A DNA stretch of 64,000 nt from Leisingera aquaemixtae. Its GTDB lineage: Bacteria; Pseudomonadota; Alphaproteobacteria; Rhodobacterales; Rhodobacteraceae. Positions 9,217 to 17,774 of this stretch are shown piece after piece. The stretch covers positions 1 to 64,000 of the forward strand of contig NZ_CYSR01000040.1 in assembly GCF_001458395.1 (NCBI RefSeq). Direction: 5' to 3'. Position 1 is the stretch's first letter; the number at the start of each line of letters is the position of its first letter. Below the pieces are notes generated by a model. The model saw only the letters and a list, made by a program, of their open reading frames with translations. It searched no databases and was not told the origin of the DNA. The translations under genes were made by a program, and so were the position numbers.

Positions 9217-9924
9217 ATGATCCCGACACCGCAGGACCGGCCTGTTGCCTTGGTGACAGGGGCTGCCCGCGGGATCGGGCAGGCCATCGCTCAGGCGCTG
9301 GCCGCAGACTACTCCGTTGCGATAACCCATTTGGAAACCCGGCCTGAGAACGGCTCTTTTCTGGCCGTACGCGCAGATTTCCGTGACCCGGAAGCTCCGG
9401 CAATGGTGGTGGAGCGCACGCTGCAGCACTATGGCCGGATAGATCTGATCGTTAATAATGCCGGTGCTTTCGCATCGGAGGGTCCGGAAGTGTTCGATAG
9501 CTCTGCCCTGCGGGAAATGTTCGATGTAAACCTCTTTGCCGCTCAGGGCTTGCTGGCTGCGGCGCTTCCACATCTTCGGCCTGGTGCCTCGGTGGTCTCG
9601 ATTTCTTCGGTGAATGCAACTTTGCCTCCGGCTGGAGCCGCGCTGTTCGGGGCCAGCAAGGCGGCGCTGGAGCTGTGGACCCGCGGCATGGCCAAAGAGC
9701 TGGGACCGCGCGGTATCCGGGTCAATGCCGTGGCTCCGGGGGCGGTCAATGATCCGCATAACCCAAGGCCGCCGGAGCTGACGGCTGAATTCGAGGAGTT
9801 GACTGCGCTGGGCCGTTTGCCTTCACCATCCGATATCGCAGCGGCGGTTAGCTTTCTCGCAGGGAGCGGAGCAAGCTTCGTAACCGGCGAGGTGCTTACC
9901 GTCTCAGGGGGCTACAGATTATGA
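9217..9924 (+). CDS. SDR family oxidoreductase (catalytic Tyr replaced by Phe)
   Basis: A 235-residue short-chain dehydrogenase/reductase fold protein. The cofactor motif TGAARGIG is at 14-21, NNAG at 80-83, and the catalytic Ser region SISS ends at 131. The expected YxxxK motif reads FGASK: Phe144 replaces the catalytic Tyr while Lys148 is kept. It is therefore either a non-canonical enzyme or a non-redox paralogue. It starts two bases after the ATPase stop and overlaps the next gene by four bases (ATGA), so it is embedded in the transporter/deacylase operon. Substrate is unknown. Confidence 0.85.
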   Translation: MIPTPQDRPVALVTGAARGIGQAIAQALAADYSVAITHLETRPENGSFLAVRADFRDPEAPAMVVERTLQHYGRIDLIVNNAGAFASEGPEVFDSSALREMFDVNLFAAQGLLAAALPHLRPGASVVSISSVNATLPPAGAALFGASKAALELWTRGMAKELGPRGIRVNAVAPGAVNDPHNPRPPELTAEFEELTALGRLPSPSDIAAAVSFLAGSGASFVTGEVLTVSGGYRL

Positions 9925-11087
9925 CTGCGAAACTGACACCGCTGGAGATCATGGGGCGCCTGGTCTCTTTCCCGACGGTGAGCCGGGATACCAACCTGCC
10001 GCTGGTGGAGTGGGTGCAGGACTATCTGTCGTCCCATGGCATTGAAAGCCACCGCTGGGTGGACCCGGACCAGCCGCACAAGGCCGCGGTCTTTGCCCAT
10101 GTTGGCCCTTGGGAAGAGGGCGCGGTGGTGCTCTCGGGCCATACCGATGTGGTGCCGGTGGACGGCCAGCCCTGGGACACCGACCCGTTCACGGTGGTGG
10201 AAAAGGACGGCAGATACTTCGGCCGCGGCACCTGCGACATGAAGGGGTTTGATGCGCTGGCGATCTGGGCGCTGGTCGAGGCACACAGCCAAGGCGTCAA
10301 ACGCCCCCTGCAGCTGGCGCTGAGCTTTGACGAGGAAATCGGCTGCACCGGCGCGCCGCCGATGATCGAGGCAATGCAGCCCGTGCTGCCCAAGGGCTCT
10401 GCGGTGATCGTCGGGGAACCTTCAATGATGAAGGCGGTGACCGGCCACAAGGGCGGCACTGGATTTGCCACCCATGTTGTCGGGTTCGAGGTGCATTCCT
10501 CGCTCATGCACACCGGCGTCAGCGCCATCATGCAAGGCGCCCGGCTGATCGACTGGGCCAACCAGAAGAATGCGGAGAACATGGCCAAGGAGCCGGGGGA
10601 GGTGCAGGCGATGTTCACCCCGCCCTGGACCACCTGCCACGTCGGCATGATCGAGGGCGGCACCGCCCACAATATCACCGCCAAGGACTGCCGCTTCATG
10701 ATGGATTTCCGGGTGGTGCCGGGGGAGAACCCTGCCGGTTGGGAGGCTGCCTATCTCGCCAAGGTCCGTGAGGTGGAGGCAGAGATGCAGGCCGTCCATC
10801 CGGAGGCCCGCATTGATGTCGCGAAACATTTTGACGTGCCCGGCCTGGTGCCGGAACAGGACGGCGCCGCGGAGGCGCTGGTGCGCAGCCTGACCGGCGA
10901 CAACGGCTCCCATGTGGTCAGCTACGGCACCGAGGCGGGGCAGTTCCAGCAGGCGGGCTACTCCGCCGTCATCTGCGGCCCCGGCGACATCGCCCAGGCG
11001 CATCAGCCGAACGAGTATATCACCGTGGCGCAGTTCAACGCGGGCCACAGCTTCATGCGCGGGCTGGTGGAAAAGCTGCGATCCTAG
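9921..11087 (+). CDS. argE: ArgE-like M20 family deacetylase (acetylornithine deacetylase family)
   Basis: A 388-residue zinc-dependent M20A hydrolase. ArgE proteins remove the acetyl group from N-acetylornithine; relatives deacylate other N-acyl amino acids. Metal and catalytic residues are visible: His74 and Asp76 in SGHTDVVPV, Asp106 in GTCDMKGFDA, and Glu138-Glu139 in SFDEEIGCTG. The dimerisation domain lies between about residues 180 and 290. The ATG overlaps the preceding SDR gene by four bases. Because it sits in an operon with a peptide importer, and roseobacters commonly make ornithine through ArgJ, a catabolic role on imported N-acyl amino acids is at least as likely as arginine biosynthesis. 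Confidence 0.88.
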   Translation: MTAKLTPLEIMGRLVSFPTVSRDTNLPLVEWVQDYLSSHGIESHRWVDPDQPHKAAVFAHVGPWEEGAVVLSGHTDVVPVDGQPWDTDPFTVVEKDGRYFGRGTCDMKGFDALAIWALVEAHSQGVKRPLQLALSFDEEIGCTGAPPMIEAMQPVLPKGSAVIVGEPSMMKAVTGHKGGTGFATHVVGFEVHSSLMHTGVSAIMQGARLIDWANQKNAENMAKEPGEVQAMFTPPWTTCHVGMIEGGTAHNITAKDCRFMMDFRVVPGENPAGWEAAYLAKVREVEAEMQAVHPEARIDVAKHFDVPGLVPEQDGAAEALVRSLTGDNGSHVVSYGTEAGQFQQAGYSAVICGPGDIAQAHQPNEYITVAQFNAGHSFMRGLVEKLRS

Positions 11088-11138
11088 GCTGCCGGCACCT
11101 TGAAACCGCGCGCATGATGCGCAGATTGATGCCAGGGC

Positions 11139-11180
11139 GGTGCACAGGCGGTGCACAGGGGGTGCACGCATGTCACCCCC
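11139..11180 (+). repeat. Triple GGTGCAC element, copy 1
   Basis: Three GGTGCAC words begin at 11139, 11150 and 11161, an exact 11-base period, followed by GCATGTCACCCCC. A second copy on the other strand at 58939-58981 matches it at 37 positions, with five mismatches and one extra base. This copy lies 110 bases upstream of the first M20 gene, in the same orientation. Confidence 0.6.
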
Positions 11181-11289
11181 GTTCCGACGGCTTCCGCCGC
11201 GTCCCGGCGGACCCCGGATACTTGCGAAGCTAAGTTTTTTCGCGGACAGTCTGCCGCAACGGAACCTGAAACATTAAAGGGAGGGGAAT

Positions 11290-12456
11290 ATGCCGGCCAA
11301 GAACTGCTTTGCCGAGATGCACCAGGAGATCACCGCCTGGCGCCATCACCTGCACGAGAACCCCGAACTGATGTACGAGGTGCATGAAACCGCTGCCTTT
11401 GTGGTGGAGCGGCTGAAGGCGTTCGGCATCACCGATATCACCACCGGCGTCGGCCAGACCGGCGTGGTGGCGGTGATCGAGGGCAAGACCAACACCTCCG
11501 GCCGCGCCATCGGCTTGCGTGCCGATATGGACGCTTTGCCGATCCCCGAAGCCTCGGGCGTGGACTATGCCTCCAAGACGCCGGGCGTGATGCATGCCTG
11601 CGGCCACGACGGCCATACATCGATGCTGCTGGGGGCGGCCAAGTACCTTGCAGAGACACGGAATTTCGACGGCAAGGCAGTGCTGATCTTCCAGCCCGCC
11701 GAGGAAGGCGGTGCCGGCGGCAAGGCGATGTGCGACGACGGTCTGATGAACCGCTGGGGCATTCAGGAGGTCTATGGGCTGCACAACATGCCGGGGCTTC
11801 CAGTGGGCGAATTTGCCATCCGCCCCGGGCCGCTGATGGCGTCCTCGGATGAATTCATCATCGCCGTTACTGGCAAGGGCGGCCACGCCGCCGCCCCGCA
11901 TGAGGCAATCGACACCACGCTGGCGGCCTCGCAGATTGTGGTCTCGCTGCATTCCATCGTCTCGCGCAATGTGGACCCGGTGAAACGGGTGGTGCTGACC
12001 GTCGGCACCTTTGAAACCGACAGCACGGCGTCAAACGTGATTGCCCATACTGCCAAGCTGCAGGGCACCGTCCGCACGCTGGACCCCGAATACCGCACCC
12101 AGGCCGAGGACTGGGTGCGCCGGGTAGCCGAAAGCACAGCCGCGGCCTTTGGCGCCACGGCGGAGGTCGAATGGGTGCCGGGCTATCCTGTTACAATCAA
12201 TGATGAAAACGGCACCGCCCACGCGGTGGAGGCGGCGCAGGCGGTCGCTGCCAAAGTGAACGCCGAGACCCCGCCGATCATGCCGTCCGAGGATTTCTCC
12301 TACATGCTGGAGCAGCGCCCCGGCGCCTATATCTTCCTTGGCAACGGCGACACCCAGATGTGCCACCACCCGGCCTATGTCTTTGACGACGAAGCGATCC
12401 CGCTGGGATGCAGCTGGTTCGCCGAGCTGGTGGAACGAAGAATGCCCGCGGCCTGA
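11290..12456 (+). CDS. M20D family amidohydrolase (hippurate hydrolase/aminoacylase type), paralogue 1
   Basis: A 388-residue metal-dependent amidohydrolase of the M20D family (HipO/IAA-amino-acid hydrolase relatives), which cleaves N-acyl amino acids. The metal-site residues are Cys104 and His106 in HACGHDGHT, Glu138-Glu139 in QPAEEGGAGG, His165 in YGLHNMP and the late SEDFSYML segment. AGGGAGGGG lies upstream of ATG 11290. It is followed 34 bases later by a clear paralogue, so the two arose by tandem duplication. Together with the upstream transporter operon this suggests uptake and deacylation of conjugated amino acids. Specificity cannot be told from sequence. Confidence 0.92.
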   Translation: MPAKNCFAEMHQEITAWRHHLHENPELMYEVHETAAFVVERLKAFGITDITTGVGQTGVVAVIEGKTNTSGRAIGLRADMDALPIPEASGVDYASKTPGVMHACGHDGHTSMLLGAAKYLAETRNFDGKAVLIFQPAEEGGAGGKAMCDDGLMNRWGIQEVYGLHNMPGLPVGEFAIRPGPLMASSDEFIIAVTGKGGHAAAPHEAIDTTLAASQIVVSLHSIVSRNVDPVKRVVLTVGTFETDSTASNVIAHTAKLQGTVRTLDPEYRTQAEDWVRRVAESTAAAFGATAEVEWVPGYPVTINDENGTAHAVEAAQAVAAKVNAETPPIMPSEDFSYMLEQRPGAYIFLGNGDTQMCHHPAYVFDDEAIPLGCSWFAELVERRMPAA

Positions 12457-12490
12457 GGCTGCGGGGAAAAGACAATCAAAGGAGTGAGAA

Positions 12491-13654
12491 ATGCCGGTCA
12501 AGAACCGCTTTGCCGAACTGCAGGATGAAATCACCGCCTGGCGCCGTGACATCCACAAAAACCCGGAAATCCTGTTCGAAACCCACCGCACCAGCGCGCT
12601 GGTGGCGGAGAAGCTGCAGGACTTCGGCTGCGATGAGGTGGTGACCGGCATCGGCCGCACCGGGGTCGTCGGCGTGATCAAGGGCAAGGCGGACACCTCC
12701 GGCAAGGTGATCGGCCTGCGCGCTGACATGGATGCGCTGCCGATCCATGAGCAGACTGGCTTGGAGTACGCCTCCAAGACCCCCGGCGCGATGCATGCCT
12801 GCGGCCATGACGGCCACACCGCGATGCTGCTGGGCGCCGCCAAGTATCTGTCGGAAACGCGCAATTTCGACGGCACCGTGGTGGTGATCTTCCAGCCGGC
12901 CGAGGAAGGCGGCGGCGGTGCCAAGGTGATGTGCGACGACGGGCTGATGGACCGCTGGGGCGTGCAGGAAGTCTATGGCCTGCACAACTGGCCGGGCCAG
13001 CCGCTGGGCACCTTTGCCATCCGCCCCGGATCTTTCTTCGCCGCCACCGACCAGTTCGACATCACATTCGAGGGCCGCGGCGGCCATGCCGCCAAGCCGC
13101 ATGAGACCATCGACACCACTGTTCTGGCTGCACAGGCAGTTTTGGCGCTGCAGACCATCGCGTCGCGCAATGCCGATCCGGTGCATCAGATTGTGGTCTC
13201 GGTGACGTCCTTCGAGACCTCCTCCAAGGCGTTCAACGTGATCCCGCAGAAGGTGCAGATCAAGGGCACCGTGCGCACCATGTCCAAGGAGATGCGCGAC
13301 CTGGCCGAAAAGCGGATCAAAGAGGTCTGCACCGGCATCGCGGCGACCTTCGGGGGCACTGCCGATGTCACCTATAACCGCGGGTATCCGGTGATGGTGA
13401 ACCACGAGGAACAGACGGAATTTGCCGCCAAGGTGGCTGCCAGCGTCTCCGGCTCCTGCGAGGATGCGCCGCTGGTGATGGGCGGCGAGGATTTCGCCTT
13501 CATGCTGGAAGAGCGCCCCGGCGCCTATATCCTGATGGGCAACGGCGACACCGCGATGGTGCATCACCCGGAGTACAACTTCAACGACGAGGCCATTCCG
13601 GCGGGCTGCAGCTGGTGGGCGGAGATCGTCGAGCAGCGGATGCCGGCGGCTTAA
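12491..13654 (+). CDS. M20D family amidohydrolase, paralogue 2
   Basis: A 387-residue protein co-linear with the preceding gene. Both begin MP.KN.FAE, share HACGHDGHT and QPAEEGG, and end in ER/QRMPAA. The metal ligands are retained. The second half of the late motif differs (GGEDFAFMLEERPGAYILMG rather than SEDFSYML), and divergence is concentrated in the lid domain, which suggests different acyl or amino-acid preference. AAAGGAG precedes the ATG. The gene ends before a dispersed intergenic element shared with a convergent glycosyltransferase gene. Confidence 0.92.
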   Translation: MPVKNRFAELQDEITAWRRDIHKNPEILFETHRTSALVAEKLQDFGCDEVVTGIGRTGVVGVIKGKADTSGKVIGLRADMDALPIHEQTGLEYASKTPGAMHACGHDGHTAMLLGAAKYLSETRNFDGTVVVIFQPAEEGGGGAKVMCDDGLMDRWGVQEVYGLHNWPGQPLGTFAIRPGSFFAATDQFDITFEGRGGHAAKPHETIDTTVLAAQAVLALQTIASRNADPVHQIVVSVTSFETSSKAFNVIPQKVQIKGTVRTMSKEMRDLAEKRIKEVCTGIAATFGGTADVTYNRGYPVMVNHEEQTEFAAKVAASVSGSCEDAPLVMGGEDFAFMLEERPGAYILMGNGDTAMVHHPEYNFNDEAIPAGCSWWAEIVEQRMPAA

Positions 13655-13665
13655 ACGGTGCAGGG

Positions 13666-13736
13666 GAGGGGGCTGTCTGCCCCCTCTTGAGCCTGCGGCT
13701 CAATTCACCCCCGAGGATATTTGCAGCCAGATGAAG
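13666..13736 (-). repeat. Dispersed intergenic element, copy 2
   Basis: Read on the minus strand it begins CTTCATCTGGC, three bases, AAATATCC, followed by CGGGGG. A hairpin with GAGCCGCAGGCTC and a GGGGGC/GCCCCC pair follow. It lies between convergent genes and may also act as their terminator region. Confidence 0.6.
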
Positions 13737-13765
13737 AGGGATCAGGTTGCGCTATGGCGCAGGGG

Positions 13766-14824
13766 TCAGTGCTCCAGCATCTCGCGGTAGATGGCGACCA
13801 GAGTCTCGGCCTCCTTCTCCAGAGCGAAGTTGGTCATGGCGTGCTTGCGGGCGGCCACGGACCATTCTGCCAGCCGGCCTTCGGTGGACAGCACGTTGTT
13901 GATGGCCGCCACCATCTGCCCGGTTTCGCCGGGGTCGATCAGCAGGCCGGTCTCGCCGGGCGCGATCAGCTCCTCAAAAGCGCCGACGCGGGTGGCCACC
14001 GCCGGCACGCCGCAGGACATCGCTTCGAGCGGGGTGAGGCCGAACCCCTCCCAGCGCTGCGGAGCGACGTAAAGATCCAGCGCCTGATACCAGCGGGAAA
14101 CCTCCCAAACCGGCACCTCGGGCGGGAACAGCAGCCGCTCGGAGAGGCCCGCCGCGCCGGCCTTGGTGCGCAGCGCCTTTTCGAACCCAACGTGTTTTTC
14201 CGTCGCGCGGCCCATCACCAGGCCGACCGCCTTGGGATGCGCTTTCAGAACCTCCAGCATGGCGTCGACAAAGACATCGGTGCCTTTTTGCGCCCGGATC
14301 CGCCCGTAGCAGCCGATCAGGATGGCGTCTTCCGGCAGGCCCAGCTCGCGCCTCAGCGCCGGTTTGTCGGCGGGCGGGGAGAATTCTTCGGTGTTGATCC
14401 CGTGATGCACCACCTGCACGGGCTTTTCCAGATAGGCCGCGCCCTTGGCCGAGGTGGCGATCACCCGGTCCATCCTGGACATCAGCCACTTGGTATAATC
14501 CGAGTGGTGGCGCTGCGAGGCGGAGGTGAACAAAAGCTTCAGCCGCTTGCCCAAGAGGTATTTCAGCGCCAGTCCGCCCAGCATTTCCACATTGCGCCGG
14601 GCGTGCCAGACGCGGGCGCCTGCGGGGCCGTTGCGGCTCATGAACACAAGCTGCGCCGCTGACAAATGCGGCATATCTGCGGGCAGGCCGCTGCCTGCGG
14701 TGGCGATGGCGATGTGACGCCGCTGCAGCGGCACCAGCCGCACGATGGTGGAGGTGACGCCGGACAGGCGGCGTTTGAAGTTCGGCGCGATGACTTCAAC
14801 CGTGCGGGCGTCCACTTCAGCCAT
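13766..14824 (-). CDS. Glycosyltransferase family 4 (LPS core biosynthesis)
   Basis: A 352-residue GT4 retaining glycosyltransferase with a GT-B fold. The donor-site signature EGFGLTPLEAM carries the E-x7-E pair (Glu259 and Glu267), preceded by YVAPQRWEG; VVHHGINTEEF marks the start of the C-terminal domain. ATG 14824 has a perfect AAGGAGG upstream and overlaps the waaA stop by eight bases, so the two are co-translated. The coupling to the Kdo transferase gene implies a role in the lipopolysaccharide inner core at the cytoplasmic face of the inner membrane. Which sugar is added is unknown. Confidence 0.9.
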   Translation of the reverse strand: MAEVDARTVEVIAPNFKRRLSGVTSTIVRLVPLQRRHIAIATAGSGLPADMPHLSAAQLVFMSRNGPAGARVWHARRNVEMLGGLALKYLLGKRLKLLFTSASQRHHSDYTKWLMSRMDRVIATSAKGAAYLEKPVQVVHHGINTEEFSPPADKPALRRELGLPEDAILIGCYGRIRAQKGTDVFVDAMLEVLKAHPKAVGLVMGRATEKHVGFEKALRTKAGAAGLSERLLFPPEVPVWEVSRWYQALDLYVAPQRWEGFGLTPLEAMSCGVPAVATRVGAFEELIAPGETGLLIDPGETGQMVAAINNVLSTEGRLAEWSVAARKHAMTNFALEKEAETLVAIYREMLEH

Positions 14825-16133
14825 CGCAGCCTCCTTCATGGGGCAGAAGCGCCAGTAGGGCATCCACCGTTGTGTCCAGTTGATCCGACTGCCGGGAGAT
14901 GAACTGCGCAGCCGCATCGCGGGCGGACTGGAAAACGCCCGGCTTCTCAAGCCATTCGGCAACCTGGCCTGCCAGCTCCGCAGCCGTGCGTACTTCCGCC
15001 GCGGCGCCAAGGGCGGTCAGCTCAGCATAGGTTTCGGCGAAATTGTAGTGCCCGGTGCCGGTGATCACCGCGGCGCCCGCCTGCATCGGCTCAAACGGGT
15101 TGTGGCCGCCGATGTCGCGCAAGGAGCCGCCCAGGAACACCAGCGGGCAGAGCGCGTACCAAGTGCCAACCTCGCCCAGCGTGTCGGCCAGATAGACTTG
15201 CGTCTGGGTCCCGGGCAGAACGCCCTTGCTGCGCCGCGCGCAACTGAGGCCCGCCTGTTTGACCAGCGCCTCCACTTTGCCGCCGCGTTCCGGGTGGCGG
15301 GGGGCCAGCAGCAGGCACAGACCGGGGTGCTGTTTCAAAAGCGCCTTGTGGGCCTCCAGCACGGTTTCTTCCTCACCTTCGTGGGTGGAGGAGGCGACCC
15401 AGACCGGGCGCTCGCCAATGCTGCCGCGCACCTTGGCGAGGGTGTCCTGATCGACCGGCAGCGGCGCAGAGACTGCCTTGAGGTTGCTGCCGGGGCGGAT
15501 GCGGTCCGGGGCGGCCCCCATCGCCTGGAGGTTCGCAGCTGTCTTCCGGTTCTGAGTGACCAGCAGGGCGAACTGATCGAGGATGAACCGCGCGGTGTCC
15601 GGGCGTTTTGTCCAGCCCGCGACCGATTTGTCCGAGAGCCGCGCGTTCAGCAGCACCAGCGGGCAGCCTGTTTTGCGGGCGCGCACCAGCATCTGCGGCC
15701 ACAGCTCGCTTTCGACAAACACACCCAGATCCGGGCGCCAATGGGCCAGAAAGCGGTCCACGGCGGCAGCGGTGTCCAGGGGCGGGAACTGGTGGCGGCA
15801 GCGCGGCGGCATCCGTTTGGCGATCAGCTCAGCCGACGTGGGCGTGCCGGAGGTGATCAGGAATTCCGCATCCGGCGCCTGTTCGCCCATGCGGGCAATC
15901 AGGGTCAGCACCGACAGGCTTTCCCCGACCGAAGCCGCATGGAACCAGATCAGCCGCCCGGCCGGGCGCGGCAGGGAGGCATGGCCGAGGCGTTCGCGCA
16001 CGCGGTCTTCCGGCAGGCCATAGTCGCGCAGCTTGCCCGCGACCTTGCGCCAGGCAAAGGGGGCGATCAGCGCGCTGGCGCCGCAGTAAAGGGAATAGAG
16101 CAGCGTCGCGCGCGCTGGGGCGGTCCTGGACAT
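14817..16133 (-). CDS. waaA: 3-deoxy-D-manno-octulosonic acid (Kdo) transferase
   Basis: A 438-residue GT30 enzyme that transfers Kdo from CMP-Kdo to lipid A precursor. A hydrophobic N-terminal segment (about residues 10-26) anchors it to the inner membrane. Family landmarks are WFHAASVGE, the FVESELWPQML segment, PGSNLK, the ASSTHEGEEE motif that starts the donor domain, and FLGGSLRDIGGHNPFEPMQA near the C-terminus. Length matches the family. It precedes the coupled GT4 gene, and lies two bases after moaA on the same strand, so moaA-waaA-GT4 may be one transcript. Confidence 0.95.
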   Translation of the reverse strand: MSRTAPARATLLYSLYCGASALIAPFAWRKVAGKLRDYGLPEDRVRERLGHASLPRPAGRLIWFHAASVGESLSVLTLIARMGEQAPDAEFLITSGTPTSAELIAKRMPPRCRHQFPPLDTAAAVDRFLAHWRPDLGVFVESELWPQMLVRARKTGCPLVLLNARLSDKSVAGWTKRPDTARFILDQFALLVTQNRKTAANLQAMGAAPDRIRPGSNLKAVSAPLPVDQDTLAKVRGSIGERPVWVASSTHEGEEETVLEAHKALLKQHPGLCLLLAPRHPERGGKVEALVKQAGLSCARRSKGVLPGTQTQVYLADTLGEVGTWYALCPLVFLGGSLRDIGGHNPFEPMQAGAAVITGTGHYNFAETYAELTALGAAAEVRTAAELAGQVAEWLEKPGVFQSARDAAAQFISRQSDQLDTTVDALLALLPHEGGCDG

Positions 16134-16135
16134 GG

Positions 16136-17146
16136 TCAGCCGCCGGTGTGGCTCATGTGGCGGGACATCTTGCCGCCGACGTCTTGCCGTGAATAGTCGA
16201 AGTCATGGCCGCGGGGCTTGTCGCCGATGGCGGCGCGGATGGCGGCCTCCAGCACACCAGCGCCTTCCTCGTTGGCGCGCAGCGGCGCCCGCAGGTCGGC
16301 TTTGCCTTCCTGGCCGAGGCAGGTGTAGATCTCGCCGGTGCAGGTGACCCGCACCCGGTTGCAGCTTTCGCAGAAGTTATGGGAGAGCGGGGTGATGAAG
16401 CCGATCTTCTGGCCGGTTTCCTCCAGCCGCACGTAACGGGCCGGGCCGCCGGTGCGCTCTGCCAGATCGGTGACGGTGTAGTGGTTTTCGTACTCCGCGC
16501 GCACGTCCTTCAGCGACCAGTACTGGCCGATGCGCTCCATGTTGCCGATGTCCTCGCCCATCGGCATCACTTCGATCCAGGTGAGGTCCATGTCCCGCTC
16601 GGCGCACCAGCGGGTGATCGCGGGGAGTTCCTGCTCGTTAAAGCCTTTGAGCGCCACGGCATTGATCTTGACCCTGAGGCCCGCGTTCTGTGCCGCATCA
16701 ATCCCCTTCAGCACCTGCGGCAGGCGGCCCCAGCGGGTGACATCGGCGAATTTCTGTTCGTCCAGCGTGTCGAGCGAAATATTCACCCGGCGCACCCCGG
16801 CGGCGTAAAGGTCGTCGGCGTATTTCACCAGCTGCGAGCCGTTGGTGGTCAGCGTCAGCTCTTTCAGCGCTCCGGTGTCCAGATGGCGGCTCATCGCCTG
16901 GAAAAAGGTCATGATGCCGCGGCGCACCAATGGCTCGCCGCCGGTGATCCTGAGCTTCTCGACACCCAGCCGGATGAAGGTGGAGCACAGCCGGTCCAGT
17001 TCCTCCAGCGTCAGCAGGTCCTTCTTGGGCAAAAAGGTCATGTTTTCCGACATGCAATAGACGCAGCGGAAATCGCAGCGGTCGGTGACCGAGACGCGCA
17101 GGTAGGTGATTGCGCGGGCGAAGGGGTCGATAAGCGGTGCCGTCAT
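16136..17146 (-). CDS. moaA: GTP 3',8-cyclase, molybdenum cofactor biosynthesis
   Basis: A 336-residue radical-SAM enzyme that converts GTP to 3',8-cyclo-dehydro-GTP, the first step of molybdopterin synthesis. The SAM-cluster cysteines are Cys24, Cys28 and Cys31 in CDFRCVYC. The second [4Fe-4S] cluster uses the late [12 protein letters not shown] motif plus a further downstream Cys, and the protein ends with the conserved Gly-Gly. ATG 17146 follows AGGAAG; a longer upstream start would add 25 unrelated residues. No moaC is nearby. Confidence 0.97.
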   Translation of the reverse strand: MTAPLIDPFARAITYLRVSVTDRCDFRCVYCMSENMTFLPKKDLLTLEELDRLCSTFIRLGVEKLRITGGEPLVRRGIMTFFQAMSRHLDTGALKELTLTTNGSQLVKYADDLYAAGVRRVNISLDTLDEQKFADVTRWGRLPQVLKGIDAAQNAGLRVKINAVALKGFNEQELPAITRWCAERDMDLTWIEVMPMGEDIGNMERIGQYWSLKDVRAEYENHYTVTDLAERTGGPARYVRLEETGQKIGFITPLSHNFCESCNRVRVTCTGEIYTCLGQEGKADLRAPLRANEEGAGVLEAAIRAAIGDKPRGHDFDYSRQDVGGKMSRHMSHTGG

Positions 17147-17236
17147 GCTTCCTAGGTAAAGCGGGGCACCGCCCGCGGCAAGGGGGGACAGCTTTTGTGT
17201 CTGGCAAAGAGTTTCGCGCAAAGCTAGGGTTTCCCT

Positions 17237-17686
17237 ATGCGTATGATAATCCTTTCCCTTACTTCGATTTCCCTGCTGGCGGCTTGCGAGGGCATCCAGC
17301 TGAATTCTTCCGTTCTGAATGGTCAGGACCGGCCGGCGGCGGCTGAACCGCAGGACCCTGTGCTGGAGCCCGTGCCCGGCATTGATACAGCAGAGGCGGA
17401 TCCGGCAGCGCCTGCGGGCTCTTCTGCGCCGTCATTCCGCGGCTCCGCCACCACGGTGGCGTCGCTGGGCGATCCCTCGGTTCCGGGGATGTGGATGGAG
17501 ACCCCGCTGGTGGCGGCGGAGCAGCAGGCGCTGATCCGGACCAGCCGCAACACCGAGGCGGTGGTCACCCTGAAGCCTGTGCCGGGCACGGACACGGGCA
17601 GCAGCCGGCTGTCGATCAGCGCCATGCGGGCGCTGGGCCTGCCGCTGACCGAGCTGGCCGAGGTGCAGGTCCTGCCCGCGGGCTAA
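17237..17686 (+). CDS. Small predicted lipoprotein
   Basis: A 149-residue exported protein with a short signal peptide and a lipobox (LLAAC, Cys17). An Ala/Pro/Glu-rich linker follows, then a C-terminal region (about 85-149) containing two Pro-Val-Pro-Gly-type words and the ending EVQVLPAG. No enzyme domain was recognised. Similar short roseobacter lipoproteins are sometimes labelled D-galactarate dehydratase in databases, which this sequence does not support. It diverges from moaA across 90 bases and is followed by GC-rich hairpins. Confidence 0.7.
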   Translation: MRMIILSLTSISLLAACEGIQLNSSVLNGQDRPAAAEPQDPVLEPVPGIDTAEADPAAPAGSSAPSFRGSATTVASLGDPSVPGMWMETPLVAAEQQALIRTSRNTEAVVTLKPVPGTDTGSSRLSISAMRALGLPLTELAEVQVLPAG

Positions 17687-17739
17687 GCTCTGTTTTACCG
17701 GGAGGGGGAGCGCCCGCCCTCTTGGGGCGGGGGCGTGCG

Positions 17740-17761
17740 CTGCCCGGCGGCTGCCGGGCAG
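17740..17761. terminator. GC-rich hairpin between convergent genes
   Basis: A perfect 9-bp stem (CTGCCCGGC with GCCGGGCAG) encloses a four-base loop between the lipoprotein and AlkD-like stops. It has no T-run, so it is at best a weak or factor-assisted terminator. Confidence 0.4.
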
Positions 17762-17774
17762 GACCCTGGCAGGC

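Noticed and set aside
11088-11289. tRNA or small RNA in the gap holding the GGTGCAC repeats
   Set aside because: No cloverleaf, terminator or promoter-like pair could be recognised. Only the repeat element is supported.
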